From CAZMFZ01 sp964565665 (GTDB lineage Bacteria > Bacteroidota > Bacteroidia > Cytophagales > UBA9547): DNA of 22,364 bases. The stretch lies in assembly GCA_964565665.1 (NCBI GenBank), contig CAZMFZ010000054.1, forward strand, positions 1-22,364, written 5' to 3'. Every line of letters begins with the position of its first letter. The first letter of the stretch is position 1. Under the pieces are notes generated by a model. That model saw only the letters and a list, made by a program, of their open reading frames with translations. It was not told where the DNA came from and made no database searches. Shown here one piece after another: positions 15,901 through 22,364 of the stretch. The translations under genes and the position numbers were made by a program.

Positions 15901-17348
15901 TGGTAGAGCAATTGACTGACATCCAGAAAATAGAATCTGAAAACATGAGGTTGCGGGCTTCATTTGGCGATATTATCCCGTTTATCAATGATATCTATTT
16001 GGCTTTCAAACCATTTGCACAAAATCATTCTATCCAATTCGATTTTATCCAAAATATTGAAAGGGCTGAAATTTATTTTGACGCAGATAAAATTGAAAAA
16101 ATTGTTTATAATTTATTATCCAATGCCTTCAAATTCACTCCTGAAAATGGTACAATTACAATCTATATTTCAGAATTTAATGAATCAGGAATTTCCAAGT
16201 ACGCTATTGATAGCTCAAATAAATGGCTTCAGATAGAAGTAGAAGATTCTGGTACAGGTATTCCACAAGACAAAATCCCTTATATTTTCGATAGGTATTA
16301 TCATATTGACAGCCCGGTAGAGCACATCCAAAAAGGAACAGGCATTGGACTTTCACTTACCAAAGATTTGGTAGAACTGCACAAAAGCAAAATATTTGTA
16401 GAAAGTGAGGAAGGCAAAGGCACTAAATTTTCTATAATTATTCCTTTTGGCAAAAAACATTTGGGCATTGACGAAGTAGTTGAACCAATCAATAGACTTA
16501 GTCCAAGTAGAATTTCATTCATATCATCCATTAATATTGAGCACCTTTCCCAAATCAATACCATCGAGGAATTAGATGCAAAACTTGTGAAAGATGGCAG
16601 GCCTATTGTGTTGATAGTAGATGACAACAACGAAATTAGGAACTATCTGAGATTCAATCTTGAGGAGTTTTTCCAAATAGTGACTGCTACAAATGGTAGC
16701 CAAGGATATGAAAAAGCATTGGCAGAGCTACCTGATTTAATTGTATCGGATGTGATGATGCCTGAAATGGACGGATTTGAATTTTGTGAGAAAATTAAAG
16801 ACAACGCTCAAACTTCATTTATTCCTTTTTTCTTATTGACAGCTAAAAATGATGAAGATAGCAAGCTTACAGGTATTGAAGTAGGGGCAGATGATTTCAT
16901 CACCAAACCATTTAGTTCAAAAACATTAATTGCTAAAATCAGGTCCCTTTTTGAAAATCGTAAAAAACTAAAAGAACGTGTTTCAAAAGAATTGCTGCAT
17001 ATCTCAGTTGATAATGATGCTTTGCCAGCTAATGATGAGTTTTTGCAAAAAGCAGAATTCATTTTAGCAGAAAACTTAGATAATTCAGAATTTGACGCAG
17101 AAATGTTTGCCCATGCTATTGGAATGAGCTATTCATCTTTATACCGCAAAATCAAGGAGCTTACAAATCTTTCAATCAACGTGTATATTCGTACAATTCG
17201 GTTGGGAAAGGCGGCTCTAATGTTAAAACAGGGAAACAAAAATATAGCGGAGATTGCTTATTCCGTTGGATTCAAAACTTCCAATTACTTCACCCAGATT
17301 TTTAAAGAGCATTTCGGAGTTTCGCCTTCGGAATATGCATTGAAGTAG
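12966..17348 (+). CDS. Hybrid two-component system regulator (HTCS): propeller sensor, kinase, receiver, AraC HTH
   Basis: One-protein sensor-regulator of about 1460 residues. I favour ATG 12966 because it opens a signal peptide (MKWQLKIALLCIVFLDVNYS); ATG 12939 is the alternative and is used for numbering here. The periplasmic part has at least twelve Reg_prop blades (for example GIIWIGTANGLVKFDG, NLWIATLGGGLNKV, NKIWLGTSKGLVLYN), then a Y_Y_Y domain to about 820. A membrane helix (about 823-845) leads into a long coiled coil, a HisKA box with His945 (FFSNISHEFRTPLT), HATPase boxes NLLSNAFKF, DSGTGIP and GTGIGLSLT, a receiver with Asp1271 (LIVSDVMMPEMDG), and a C-terminal AraC HTH (IAEIAYSVGFKTSNYFTQIF). 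All key residues are intact. HTCS proteins switch on glycan-utilisation loci; the upstream apiose-type operon, or the GH3 downstream, is the likely target. Confidence 0.95.
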   Translation: MKWQLKIALLCIVFLDVNYSSSQTNNLKFQHYTVEDGLPHAIVGCIYQDRLGIIWIGTANGLVKFDGYKFTIFQSAINDTNSLSNNLVHKIVGDNLGNLWLATYKGLNKFDPATGIFKHYSHHSKNDKSVLDGEIAFLTIDDNQRLWIYSNSPKRLQILDIQNDRILTLSDLLLQKGNLDESAINLLSKDRNGDIWLGTKVYKNKKFQLNYYKYSVKEKTIVEFRNANKSSVLLQNITQSIGGKLDSNLVWFATDDGLIKLNLTTKSTTVYANSISNSKNLVGFTDVFAENPAKIWVGTSNNGVLIFNSLTEKFETQYVHNNIDNQSLTNNSIQSLFKDKTNNLWIATLGGGLNKVSIEKKQFVSFHLKGEIGKSSANKEIWSVFEDNNGKVWVGSSDNTVNILNRKTSEIERTINFPGQKSNTGRGIIGSISEDNNGNIWAISWDGYLNKIKKKNGKVKIFKGANNDLKGWSFRSILQYKENYLILSSLDIGLEKFDLEKEESERVIDKEGIFRNNQVYSSFKSKSNKIWLGTSKGLVLYNPETNDLKFIAKTEQSSINCTALMAIFEENDTSLWIGSEGCGLYNFNPKNEKLVNFAIKQGLPSNDVYAIFQDNHKNLWLSTGNGISKFDINSRTFRNYNATDGIQGSEFKWGSHFQNKNGEIFFGGSKGLTIFQPDSIRDNPHTSKTLLTEFRISNKIVSPGDTLNGRIILDRNIEYVKVISLSYKESDIYFEFAGLHFTAPEKMQYAYKMDGYDEEWKYTDASKRFVQYTNLDAGDYIFRVKSTNNDGIWCKTQDEVELKISITPPFWKTWWFRSVLILITIVSFIAYNQYRIRLIQRRNKILQMMVKQRTIEIEKQKEELRAQTDNLMETNVLMEEKQQELQIQKDEISTKNIVLERQKWEIMVQRDKVYDMAAKVEAVNALKMNFFSNISHEFRTPLTLIIDPLEKMIGDQTLEKKKREDLESINKSAFRLLNLVEQLTDIQKIESENMRLRASFGDIIPFINDIYLAFKPFAQNHSIQFDFIQNIERAEIYFDADKIEKIVYNLLSNAFKFTPENGTITIYISEFNESGISKYAIDSSNKWLQIEVEDSGTGIPQDKIPYIFDRYYHIDSPVEHIQKGTGIGLSLTKDLVELHKSKIFVESEEGKGTKFSIIIPFGKKHLGIDEVVEPINRLSPSRISFISSINIEHLSQINTIEELDAKLVKDGRPIVLIVDDNNEIRNYLRFNLEEFFQIVTATNGSQGYEKALAELPDLIVSDVMMPEMDGFEFCEKIKDNAQTSFIPFFLLTAKNDEDSKLTGIEVGADDFITKPFSSKTLIAKIRSLFENRKKLKERVSKELLHISVDNDALPANDEFLQKAEFILAENLDNSEFDAEMFAHAIGMSYSSLYRKIKELTNLSINVYIRTIRLGKAALMLKQGNKNIAEIAYSVGFKTSNYFTQIFKEHFGVSPSEYALK

Positions 17349-17422
17349 AAAAGCCAAAATTGTTGATATCTGATGCTATTTACTATGTGAAGGTTCTTAA
17401 ATGAAGTTTAGTATAGTTTAAG

Positions 17423-17430
17423 TATATTTG
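17423..17430 (+). promoter_or_regulatory. Bacteroidota-type -7 box before the Rpn-like gene
   Basis: TATATTTG is a perfect TAnnTTTG match and ends 25 bases before the start codon at 17456. No clear TTTG is seen at -33. In AT-rich DNA such a match can arise by chance, so this is a moderate call. Confidence 0.4.
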
Positions 17431-17455
17431 TTTTAAGTTGAAACAATTGCATATA

Positions 17456-18704
17456 ATGAAAGCAAAATACATCAATCCTTTTACTGACTTTGGATTTAAG
17501 AAAATATTTGGAGAAGAAGCCAGCAAGCCATTGCTCATCGATTTCTTAAATGCCCTTTTGCTTGAATCAAAGCAAATAGTTGATTTATCTTTTAAAAACA
17601 CAGAACAACTTGGGCAAACTGATTTGGACAGAAAAGCCATTTATGATATTTATTGCGAAGCTGAAAACGGAGAAAAATTTATCGTTGAACTTCAAAAGGC
17701 TAAACAAAACTATTTTATTGAACGCACCATTTATTATTCTACTTTTCCAATAAGAGAACAAGCCGATAAAGGTGAATGGAATTACAATCTGCAAGCTGTG
17801 TATTGCATCGGAATTTTAGATTTCACTTTTGATGACTACGACACAGAAAATGAAAAATCAGATGTAGTCCATACAATAAAACTTAAAAATGAATATGGGA
17901 AGGTTTTTTATGATAAACTAACCTACATATACCTTGAGATGCCAAATTTCAAGAAACAAGAAAGCGAATTAGAAACCCGTTTAGACAAATGGTTGTATTT
18001 TATCAAGCATTTGGAAGACTTTCAAAGCATTCCATCAATATTCAAAGATAAAGTATTCAGCCAAGCTTTCGAAAAAGCAGAGCTAGCCAAATTTGGACAA
18101 GCTGAAATGGATAGTTATGAATATAGTTTAAAGATATTCAGAGACAATAAAAATACCTACGACTATGCCATAGAAACTGCGCAAAGAGAAGGAACTATGA
18201 AAGGAATGGAAGAAGGGATGAAGGAAGGGATGAAGGAAGGGATGAAGGAAGGGATGGAAGTTGGGATGGAAGTTGGGATGAAGGAAGGGATGGAAGTTGG
18301 GATGAAGGAAGGGATGGAAGTTGGAATGAAAGAAGGGATGGAAGTTGGAATGAAAGAAGGGATAAAAGAAGGGATAAAAGAAGGGATAAAAGAAGGGATA
18401 AAAGAAGGGATAAAAGAAGNNNNNNNNNNNNNNNNNNNNNNNNNNNNNNNNNNNNNNNNNNNNNNNNNNNNNNNNNNNNNNNNNNNNNNNNNNNNNNNNN
18501 NNNNNNNNNNNNNNNNNNNGGATGGAAGAAGGGATAAAAGAAGGGATGGAAGTTGGAATGAAAGCAGGAAAAATTGAAGGAAAAAATGAAGGAAAAAATG
18601 AAGGAAAAATTGAGGTGGCAAAAGTTTTGAAATCAAAAGGGTTGTCAATTTTAGAAATATCAGAAATAACTGGATTAAGTTCTGACCAAATACAGGAATT
18701 ATAA
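17456..18704 (+). CDS. Rpn/PD-(D/E)XK nuclease 'transposase' family protein with repeat tail, interrupted by assembly gap
   Basis: Member of the PD-(D/E)XK nuclease-transposase (Rpn, recombination-promoting nuclease) family. ATG 17456 starts the diagnostic MKAKYINPFTDFGFKKIFGE. The nuclease core follows: Asp64 in AIYDIYCEAENG, then FIVELQKAKQNYF with Glu78 and Gln80, and an aromatic IERTIYYST helix. After about residue 245 the protein becomes a tandem tetrapeptide repeat (GMKE, GMEV, GIKE) ended by GKIEGKNEGKNE and the family-typical C-terminus VAKVLKSKGLSILEISEITG...SSDQIQEL. One hundred N sit inside the repeat. A true gap of exactly 100 would put the two sides out of frame, so the number is a placeholder and I treat both sides as one gene. 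Rpn proteins promote RecA-independent recombination; no terminal repeats show it to be a mobile element itself. Confidence 0.85.
18197..18614 (+). repeat. In-gene 12-bp tandem repeat array (GxxE coding)
   Basis: A run of 12-base units of the type GGGATGAAGGAA, GGGATGGAAGTT and GGGATAAAAGAA encodes four-residue repeats. Three zones are visible: three GMKE units near the start, then alternating GMEV/GMKE that form a 24-base higher-order unit, then at least five identical GIKE units running into the assembly gap. Past the gap the units degenerate to GKIE/GKNE. Unit length is a multiple of three, so gain or loss of units keeps the frame. Confidence 0.95.
18420..18519. other. Assembly gap of 100 N
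   Basis: Exactly 100 undetermined bases lie inside the tandem array, the usual placeholder for a gap of unknown length. Repeat units on both sides match, so the cause is almost surely failure to assemble the repeat. Confidence 0.98.
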
Positions 18705-18757
18705 CTGCATATATGAATTCTTAAATCTGGCTCATTTACTGTGATTATAACACCTAT

Positions 18758-20407
18758 TTAATCAACTACCTCAAATATATTGCGTTGCCTAATGTCGGCA
18801 GATGAACCTCCAATCATAATTTCAAATTCACCAGATTCTACTACACGCTTCATATCAACATCAAAAAACTGGAGATGAGAGGGTTTGATGATAAACGATA
18901 GTTTTGTTTTTTGGGCTGGCAGCAAACTTACCCTTGCAAATCCTTTGAGTTCCATTACAGGGCGTGTAACTGAACTAACTTTGTCGCGAATGTATAACTG
19001 TACCACTTCATCGCCTTTTACTTTTCCAGTATTAGTGACCTCAATAAATACTTTGGTGCTTTCGCCTTGTTTTATTTTAGATTTTTCTAAACTAATTTTC
19101 CCATATTCAAAAGTAGTATAGCTTAATCCATGTCCAAAAGGAAATAATGGGCTGTCATCATCAAATACGTAGCTTCTGTGCCTTGACGGTTTTTTATTGT
19201 AAAAACAAGGCAATTGTCCCACATTTCTCGGAAAAGTAATGGGCAATTTACCGCTCGGATTCACTTCACCGAATATTACGTTGGCCACAGCATGTCCGGT
19301 TTCTTGCCCCAGAAAAAAGCCTTCTAAAATAGCATCTGCATTTTTAGCTAAATAATTTATAGATAACGGTCGTCCATTTATAAGAAGAACTATTACGGGT
19401 TTGTCTGTTTCGATAAGTGCTTGTGCTAAGTCATTTTGTTTACCTATAAGATCTAAGCTCGACCTATCGCCTCTATGAGATTCTGACCATGCTTCACGAC
19501 AAGTACTTTCATTCTCACCCAATACCAATAAAACTACATCTGCTTTTCGAGCTGTTTTTACAGCCTCATTTATCAAATTTCGATCGCTGTTTGCGTCAGG
19601 GAGTTTATTGCTATCACAAGTCCAGAAACAACCAATATCTTGTGTTATGCTGCATCCTTTAGCATACTGTACATTAAATTTTCCTTCTCCTTTTCGTTTT
19701 AATCCTTCTAAAACTGATACTCCGCTGCGAGGCTCAAATGAATAACCGCCCAAATGAATATCTGCTGCATTCGGACCTATTACAGCCATATTTTTTATCT
19801 TAGAAATATCTAATGGAAGAATACTGCTTTCATTTTTAAGCATAATAATAGCTTTTTCACCCGCTTCTAATGCTAAAGCCTTTTTTGATGCACTATTAAT
19901 TTCAGTTTGGATTTTAAGAGGATCTGCATACGGATTTTCAAATAAACCAAGTCGGATTTTTACCCTTAAAATGCGGGCAACAGCAGTATCTAATGAAGCC
20001 ATCGACATTTTATTTTCTTTTACTAAACTAATCAAAGAGGGTACACAACCCTTATATTTCACCAATTCCAAATCTACACCTGCTTCTATAGAAATTCGAG
20101 CAGCATTTGCAGAGTCTTTCGCTATGTGGTGAATAGATACCAACTCTTCCATGCCACCCAAATCGCCAACCACGTATCCGGTAAACCCCCATTCTTTTCT
20201 CAATATATCAGTTAGCAATTTCTTGTTTGCATGAGATGGAATTCCGTCCCATTCATTATATGAAGCCATAATAGAAAGCACTTTGGCTTCTTTAACAGCA
20301 CATTCAAAAGGATATAAATAATTTTCTCGCATAGTATGCTCCCCGTAAGGAGCTGGTGCTATATTCGTGCCATTTTCCGGACCACCATGCCCGCTAAAAT
20401 GCTTCAT
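18758..20407 (-). CDS. GH3 fragment 3: nucleophile, C-terminal domain and Fn3-like domain
   Basis: Main surviving frame, 549 residues from ATG 20407. It starts inside the KHFSGHGGPENG motif. The nucleophile is the Asp of GYVVGDLGGM (codon 20162-20164); the likely acid/base Glu is in CREAWSESHRGD (codon 19493-19495). The C-terminal GH3 domain shows INGRPLSI, EGFFLGQETGHAVANVIFGE and NPSGKLPITFPRNVGQLP, then SPLFPFGHGLSYTTFEY leads into the fibronectin-III-like domain (VTNTGKVKGDEVVQLYI). An unassisted reading starts after the signal peptide, so this piece alone would be cytoplasmic and incomplete. Confidence 0.9.
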   Translation of the reverse strand: MKHFSGHGGPENGTNIAPAPYGEHTMRENYLYPFECAVKEAKVLSIMASYNEWDGIPSHANKKLLTDILRKEWGFTGYVVGDLGGMEELVSIHHIAKDSANAARISIEAGVDLELVKYKGCVPSLISLVKENKMSMASLDTAVARILRVKIRLGLFENPYADPLKIQTEINSASKKALALEAGEKAIIMLKNESSILPLDISKIKNMAVIGPNAADIHLGGYSFEPRSGVSVLEGLKRKGEGKFNVQYAKGCSITQDIGCFWTCDSNKLPDANSDRNLINEAVKTARKADVVLLVLGENESTCREAWSESHRGDRSSLDLIGKQNDLAQALIETDKPVIVLLINGRPLSINYLAKNADAILEGFFLGQETGHAVANVIFGEVNPSGKLPITFPRNVGQLPCFYNKKPSRHRSYVFDDDSPLFPFGHGLSYTTFEYGKISLEKSKIKQGESTKVFIEVTNTGKVKGDEVVQLYIRDKVSSVTRPVMELKGFARVSLLPAQKTKLSFIIKPSHLQFFDVDMKRVVESGEFEIMIGGSSADIRQRNIFEVVD

Positions 20408-20738
20408 TGTAGCACAAAACCTTAGCGCTTCCTAATGCCTGATTTCTACCTTGAAACCCATTAACAGCAGCTACTCCCATTCGTGCTACTAAATATGGAT
20501 CTTCGCCATAGGTTTCTTCAACTCTGCCCCAACGTGGCTCCCTTCCCAAATCGACTACCGGTGAAAAAACTTGATTACAACCCTTTATCCTCATTTCCTG
20601 TGCGGCTACCGAAAACAAATTTTCTATCAAAGTGGTATCCCATGTACTTGCAAGGGCAATTGCTTGTGGAAAGCTGGTTGCACCTTTGCTCATAAATCCA
20701 TGCAATCCTTCACAGGCTATTAAAGGGGGGATTCCCAA
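20394..20738 (-). CDS. GH3 fragment 2: middle of the N-terminal barrel
   Basis: Open frame of 114 residues with the GH3 block GIPPLIACEGLHGF, then ATSFPQAIALASTWD, VFSPVVDLGREPRWGRVEET and YGEDPYLVARMGVAAVNGFQ. These are substrate-site segments of the family barrel. The true join to fragment 1 lies a few codons before its TTG at 20738. It terminates after the extra base at about 20414. Confidence 0.8.
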   Translation of the reverse strand: MGIPPLIACEGLHGFMSKGATSFPQAIALASTWDTTLIENLFSVAAQEMRIKGCNQVFSPVVDLGREPRWGRVEETYGEDPYLVARMGVAAVNGFQGRNQALGSAKVLCYNEAF

Positions 20739-20749
20739 TGGAGTTTTCT

Positions 20750-21106
20750 CTAAAAATATTTTAAAATTATATTCGTCCGCTTTACTTGTTCATCGGAAGT
20801 GAGTGTTGTCTCATTATGGAATAGACCAATCATTCCCACACCATAAGGATATTTTTTATTGAACATTGTTGTGTTAAAATTGCCTAAACTGTCAAAGAAC
20901 ATTTCGCTACCACCAACAGCACTCGCTGTTTGTGCCACTTTTTCCTCTAGCGTCATTTGAGAAAGCAAGTTTTGCACCCGATCTTCTATAGCTAGTTTGG
21001 AGTTTTTATATGAATAAGCATTGGGTTCTTTCTCCACTTTAGAACAAGCGACAGAAAGTATAAATAGGATTGAAATAGAATGTTTACCTATGAATTTGAT
21101 TACCAT
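20750..21106 (-). CDS. GH3 fragment 1: lipoprotein signal and start of the barrel
   Basis: First 118 residues of the split GH3 enzyme. It contains a signal peptide with lipobox cysteine (LSVAC), a short linker, and the GH3 start AIEDRVQNLLSQMTLEEKVA followed by YGVGMIGLF. It ends artificially at a TAG just after NIILKYF because of the T-run shift. Alone it could not be active. Confidence 0.8.
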   Translation of the reverse strand: MVIKFIGKHSISILFILSVACSKVEKEPNAYSYKNSKLAIEDRVQNLLSQMTLEEKVAQTASAVGGSEMFFDSLGNFNTTMFNKKYPYGVGMIGLFHNETTLTSDEQVKRTNIILKYF

Positions 21107-21342
21107 TTAGATACTGTTTAAAATCTGAATGCAAAATGCGAGGTTTTATTTAACAATCTATGAAAAAATATATGCTAAGAAATGGTTGTAAAAACTCTGA
21201 TTAGTTTTTAATTGAATAACGTGTTGACAAACAATGTTATAACCCAATTCAAGCGTTTTTAAGGCACCACAATACAATAATTATTGAACAACTAACACAG
21301 CTAATTGAACAAATGTAGAATGTCCCATTCATCTGCTTCCAC

Positions 21343-21350
21343 TAGTTTTG
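21343..21350 (+). promoter_or_regulatory. Bacteroidota-type -7 box upstream of the terminal secreted protein
   Basis: TAGTTTTG fits TAnnTTTG exactly and ends 43 bases before the start codon at 21394, in the 287-base divergent spacer with the GH3 gene. No TTTG at -33 is evident. The minus-strand promoter of GH3 could not be placed with confidence. Confidence 0.4.
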
Positions 21351-21393
21351 CATTCGAATAATTCAACTTAATAAAAAAAAAGTACTACAAATT

Positions 21394-22364
21394 ATGAAAA
21401 CAAACAATTACAATCCAAACAGATCCATCCACTTCAAAAGAAGTGCATTTGGATTTACATTTATTATCGCTGCCTTAATATTTACCTCTTCTGCTGTTTT
21501 TAGTCAGCAAGCGAGGTTTGGTCTGAATTTAAGTGCACTCAGCACCAACTCAACGGAGTTTGTTTACAAAGACTTGGGCAAACTAATGGTTGGCCAAAGA
21601 GTTGGCAGTGGATTTACTCAAAGTCAATTTGATGCCAATGGTTTTCCTAAGAATTTAAGTGCTAGCCAAAGCGTTTCGCTATCTTTTGGTTCGGGAACCA
21701 ATCAAATTTGGCCTGCTGGTGATTATCATATATTCTTTGATGGGCAAGGGACGATTGCTGAAAATACAGGCTCTGCCACTTTGAAACAAGACTTGGGAGG
21801 TGGCCATCAAATATGGACAGTTATTCGTGGTGGATCCGATTACATACAATTTGCCATTACTGCTACCAATTCATCTAATTATTTGAAAAATTTGAGAATA
21901 ATAATGCCAGGATTTGAAAACAATTATGTTACAGATCCTATACATCCTTCATTTAGAACGAACTGGGGTATGGTCTCCGCTTTCAGATTTATGGATTGGA
22001 TGGGTGGAAGTCCCTCTGGAGTAGTTGATTACATCAACGTAATGCCAGCAGGATATATTTCACAGGTTGGGTATAGCGGAACTTGGGGAAACACTACATT
22101 TTCTAGCGATCCAATAGGAAACTCTCCTGAATTGGCTGCTGATCTTTGCAACAGAATGAATAAAGATATGTGGGTTTCTATTCCTCATAGGGCATCAGAT
22201 GCCACTATTTCCCAACTTGCTACTTCGATTAAGAGCAAGCTAAATCCGGGTTTAAAAGTCTATCTAGAATACTCCAATGAAGTATGGAATTGGGCTTTTC
22301 CCCAAGCTGGCTATAGCAGAGATCAAGGTGTGGCTTTAGGCCTAACTACAGGAGGTGCTTTGGA
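21394..22364 (+). CDS. Secreted glycosidase-like protein (partial, runs off the window)
   Basis: Open from ATG 21394 to the window end without a stop: 323 codons seen, 3' end missing. The start codes for a basic stretch (HFKRSAFG) and a hydrophobic segment (FTFIIAALIFTSSAVFSQQA), a good signal peptide. About 130 residues of beta-rich sequence follow (SVSLSFGSGTNQIWPAGDYH, FFDGQGTIAENTGSATL). From about residue 190 a barrel-like region appears: AFRFMDWMG, LAADLCNRMNKDMWVSIPH, then LNPGLKVYLEYSNEVWNWAF. The strand-end SNEVWN resembles the Asn-Glu acid/base motif of clan GH-A hydrolases, and similar large proteins in Bacteroidota and Planctomycetes are named cellulose-binding or hypothetical. 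Role in polysaccharide breakdown is inferred. It is divergent from the GH3 gene. Confidence 0.75.
   Translation, partial: MKTNNYNPNRSIHFKRSAFGFTFIIAALIFTSSAVFSQQARFGLNLSALSTNSTEFVYKDLGKLMVGQRVGSGFTQSQFDANGFPKNLSASQSVSLSFGSGTNQIWPAGDYHIFFDGQGTIAENTGSATLKQDLGGGHQIWTVIRGGSDYIQFAITATNSSNYLKNLRIIMPGFENNYVTDPIHPSFRTNWGMVSAFRFMDWMGGSPSGVVDYINVMPAGYISQVGYSGTWGNTTFSSDPIGNSPELAADLCNRMNKDMWVSIPHRASDATISQLATSIKSKLNPGLKVYLEYSNEVWNWAFPQAGYSRDQGVALGLTTGGAL

Larger units (their letters stand above)
18758..21106 (-). pseudogene. Glycoside hydrolase family 3 lipoprotein (beta-glucosidase/xylosidase type), split by two frameshifts
   Basis: Read through two single-base shifts, this is one GH3 enzyme of about 782 residues, the normal length for BglX-like enzymes. 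Shift one, near 20751-20756, is a missing T in a T-run: adding one T joins NIILKYF to LEKTPLGIPPL. Shift two, at about 20414, is one extra base: removing it joins GSAKVL to ATMKHFSGHG, the standard KHFxGHG motif. The protein starts with a lipoprotein signal (ILFILSVAC lipobox), so it is anchored at a membrane. Domains are the GH3 N-terminal barrel with nucleophile Asp, the GH3 C-terminal domain, and a fibronectin-III-like end. All catalytic parts remain, so either the sequence is in error or the loss is very recent. Substrate is unknown; nearby apiose genes make plant glycosides attractive. Confidence 0.85.

Noticed and set aside
18197..18614. Repeat array considered as a CRISPR
   Set aside because: Units are 12 bases, contiguous without spacers, and encode protein in frame.
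18163..18648. Minus-strand frame with repeated SFIPSFIPT
   Set aside because: It is the antisense of the in-gene 12-bp tandem array, so it is open only because the repeat lacks stops on that strand.
17456..18704. Insertion sequence carrying a transposase
   Set aside because: Despite the family name, no terminal inverted repeats or target duplications are visible around the gene.

Overview
The window reads as a piece of an AT-rich Bacteroidota genome, probably a draft or metagenome assembly. Supporting signs are a secreted protein with a gliding-type (type IX secretion, CHU_C-like) C-terminus, a one-protein hybrid two-component regulator (HTCS) with Reg_prop propellers, perfect TAnnTTTG promoter boxes, and the absence of Shine-Dalgarno-like sites before most starts. 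A run of exactly 100 N and several single-base frameshifts suggest imperfect assembly.

Left part (1-6622), mostly housekeeping: a large secreted Ig/PKD-like repeat protein; an isolated nuoI-nuoJ pair of respiratory complex I; a divergent crcB/fluC fluoride channel; a decayed antitoxin-like remnant; a crotonase (enoyl-CoA hydratase) whose end overlaps a SigR-like ECF sigma factor, followed by a cysteine-rich probable anti-sigma factor; and a convergent HPt-like protein whose 5' end is probably frameshifted.

Central part (7184-12877), the main interest: five co-directional genes that together fit an oxidative D-apiose catabolic operon. They are a xylose-isomerase-like TIM-barrel protein (candidate 3-oxo-isoapionate decarboxylase, OiaC), a Gfo/Idh/MocA dehydrogenase (candidate D-apiose dehydrogenase, ApsD), a two-domain NAD-dependent protein usually annotated 'phosphogluconate dehydrogenase C-terminal' (candidate D-apionate oxidoisomerase, ApnO), a 596-residue protein of the D-apionolactonase type (ApnL), and a ten-helix DMT/GRP sugar permease. 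In order the enzymes would give apiose -> apionolactone -> apionate -> 3-oxo-isoapionate -> L-erythrulose + CO2. Two palindromic intergenic elements lie between apnO and apnL. A complete HTCS regulator (12966-17348) follows in the same direction and may sense the substrate.

Right part (17456-22364): an Rpn/PD-(D/E)XK 'transposase-like' nuclease whose C-terminal third is an expanding 12-bp tandem repeat broken by the assembly gap; a GH3 beta-glycosidase lipoprotein on the minus strand split by two single-base frameshifts; and, divergent from it, the start of a secreted, glycosidase-like protein that runs off the window. The carbohydrate-active genes next to the HTCS and the apiose operon suggest a plant-glycan or glycoside utilisation neighbourhood. 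No rRNA, tRNA, CRISPR array or complete insertion sequence was seen.
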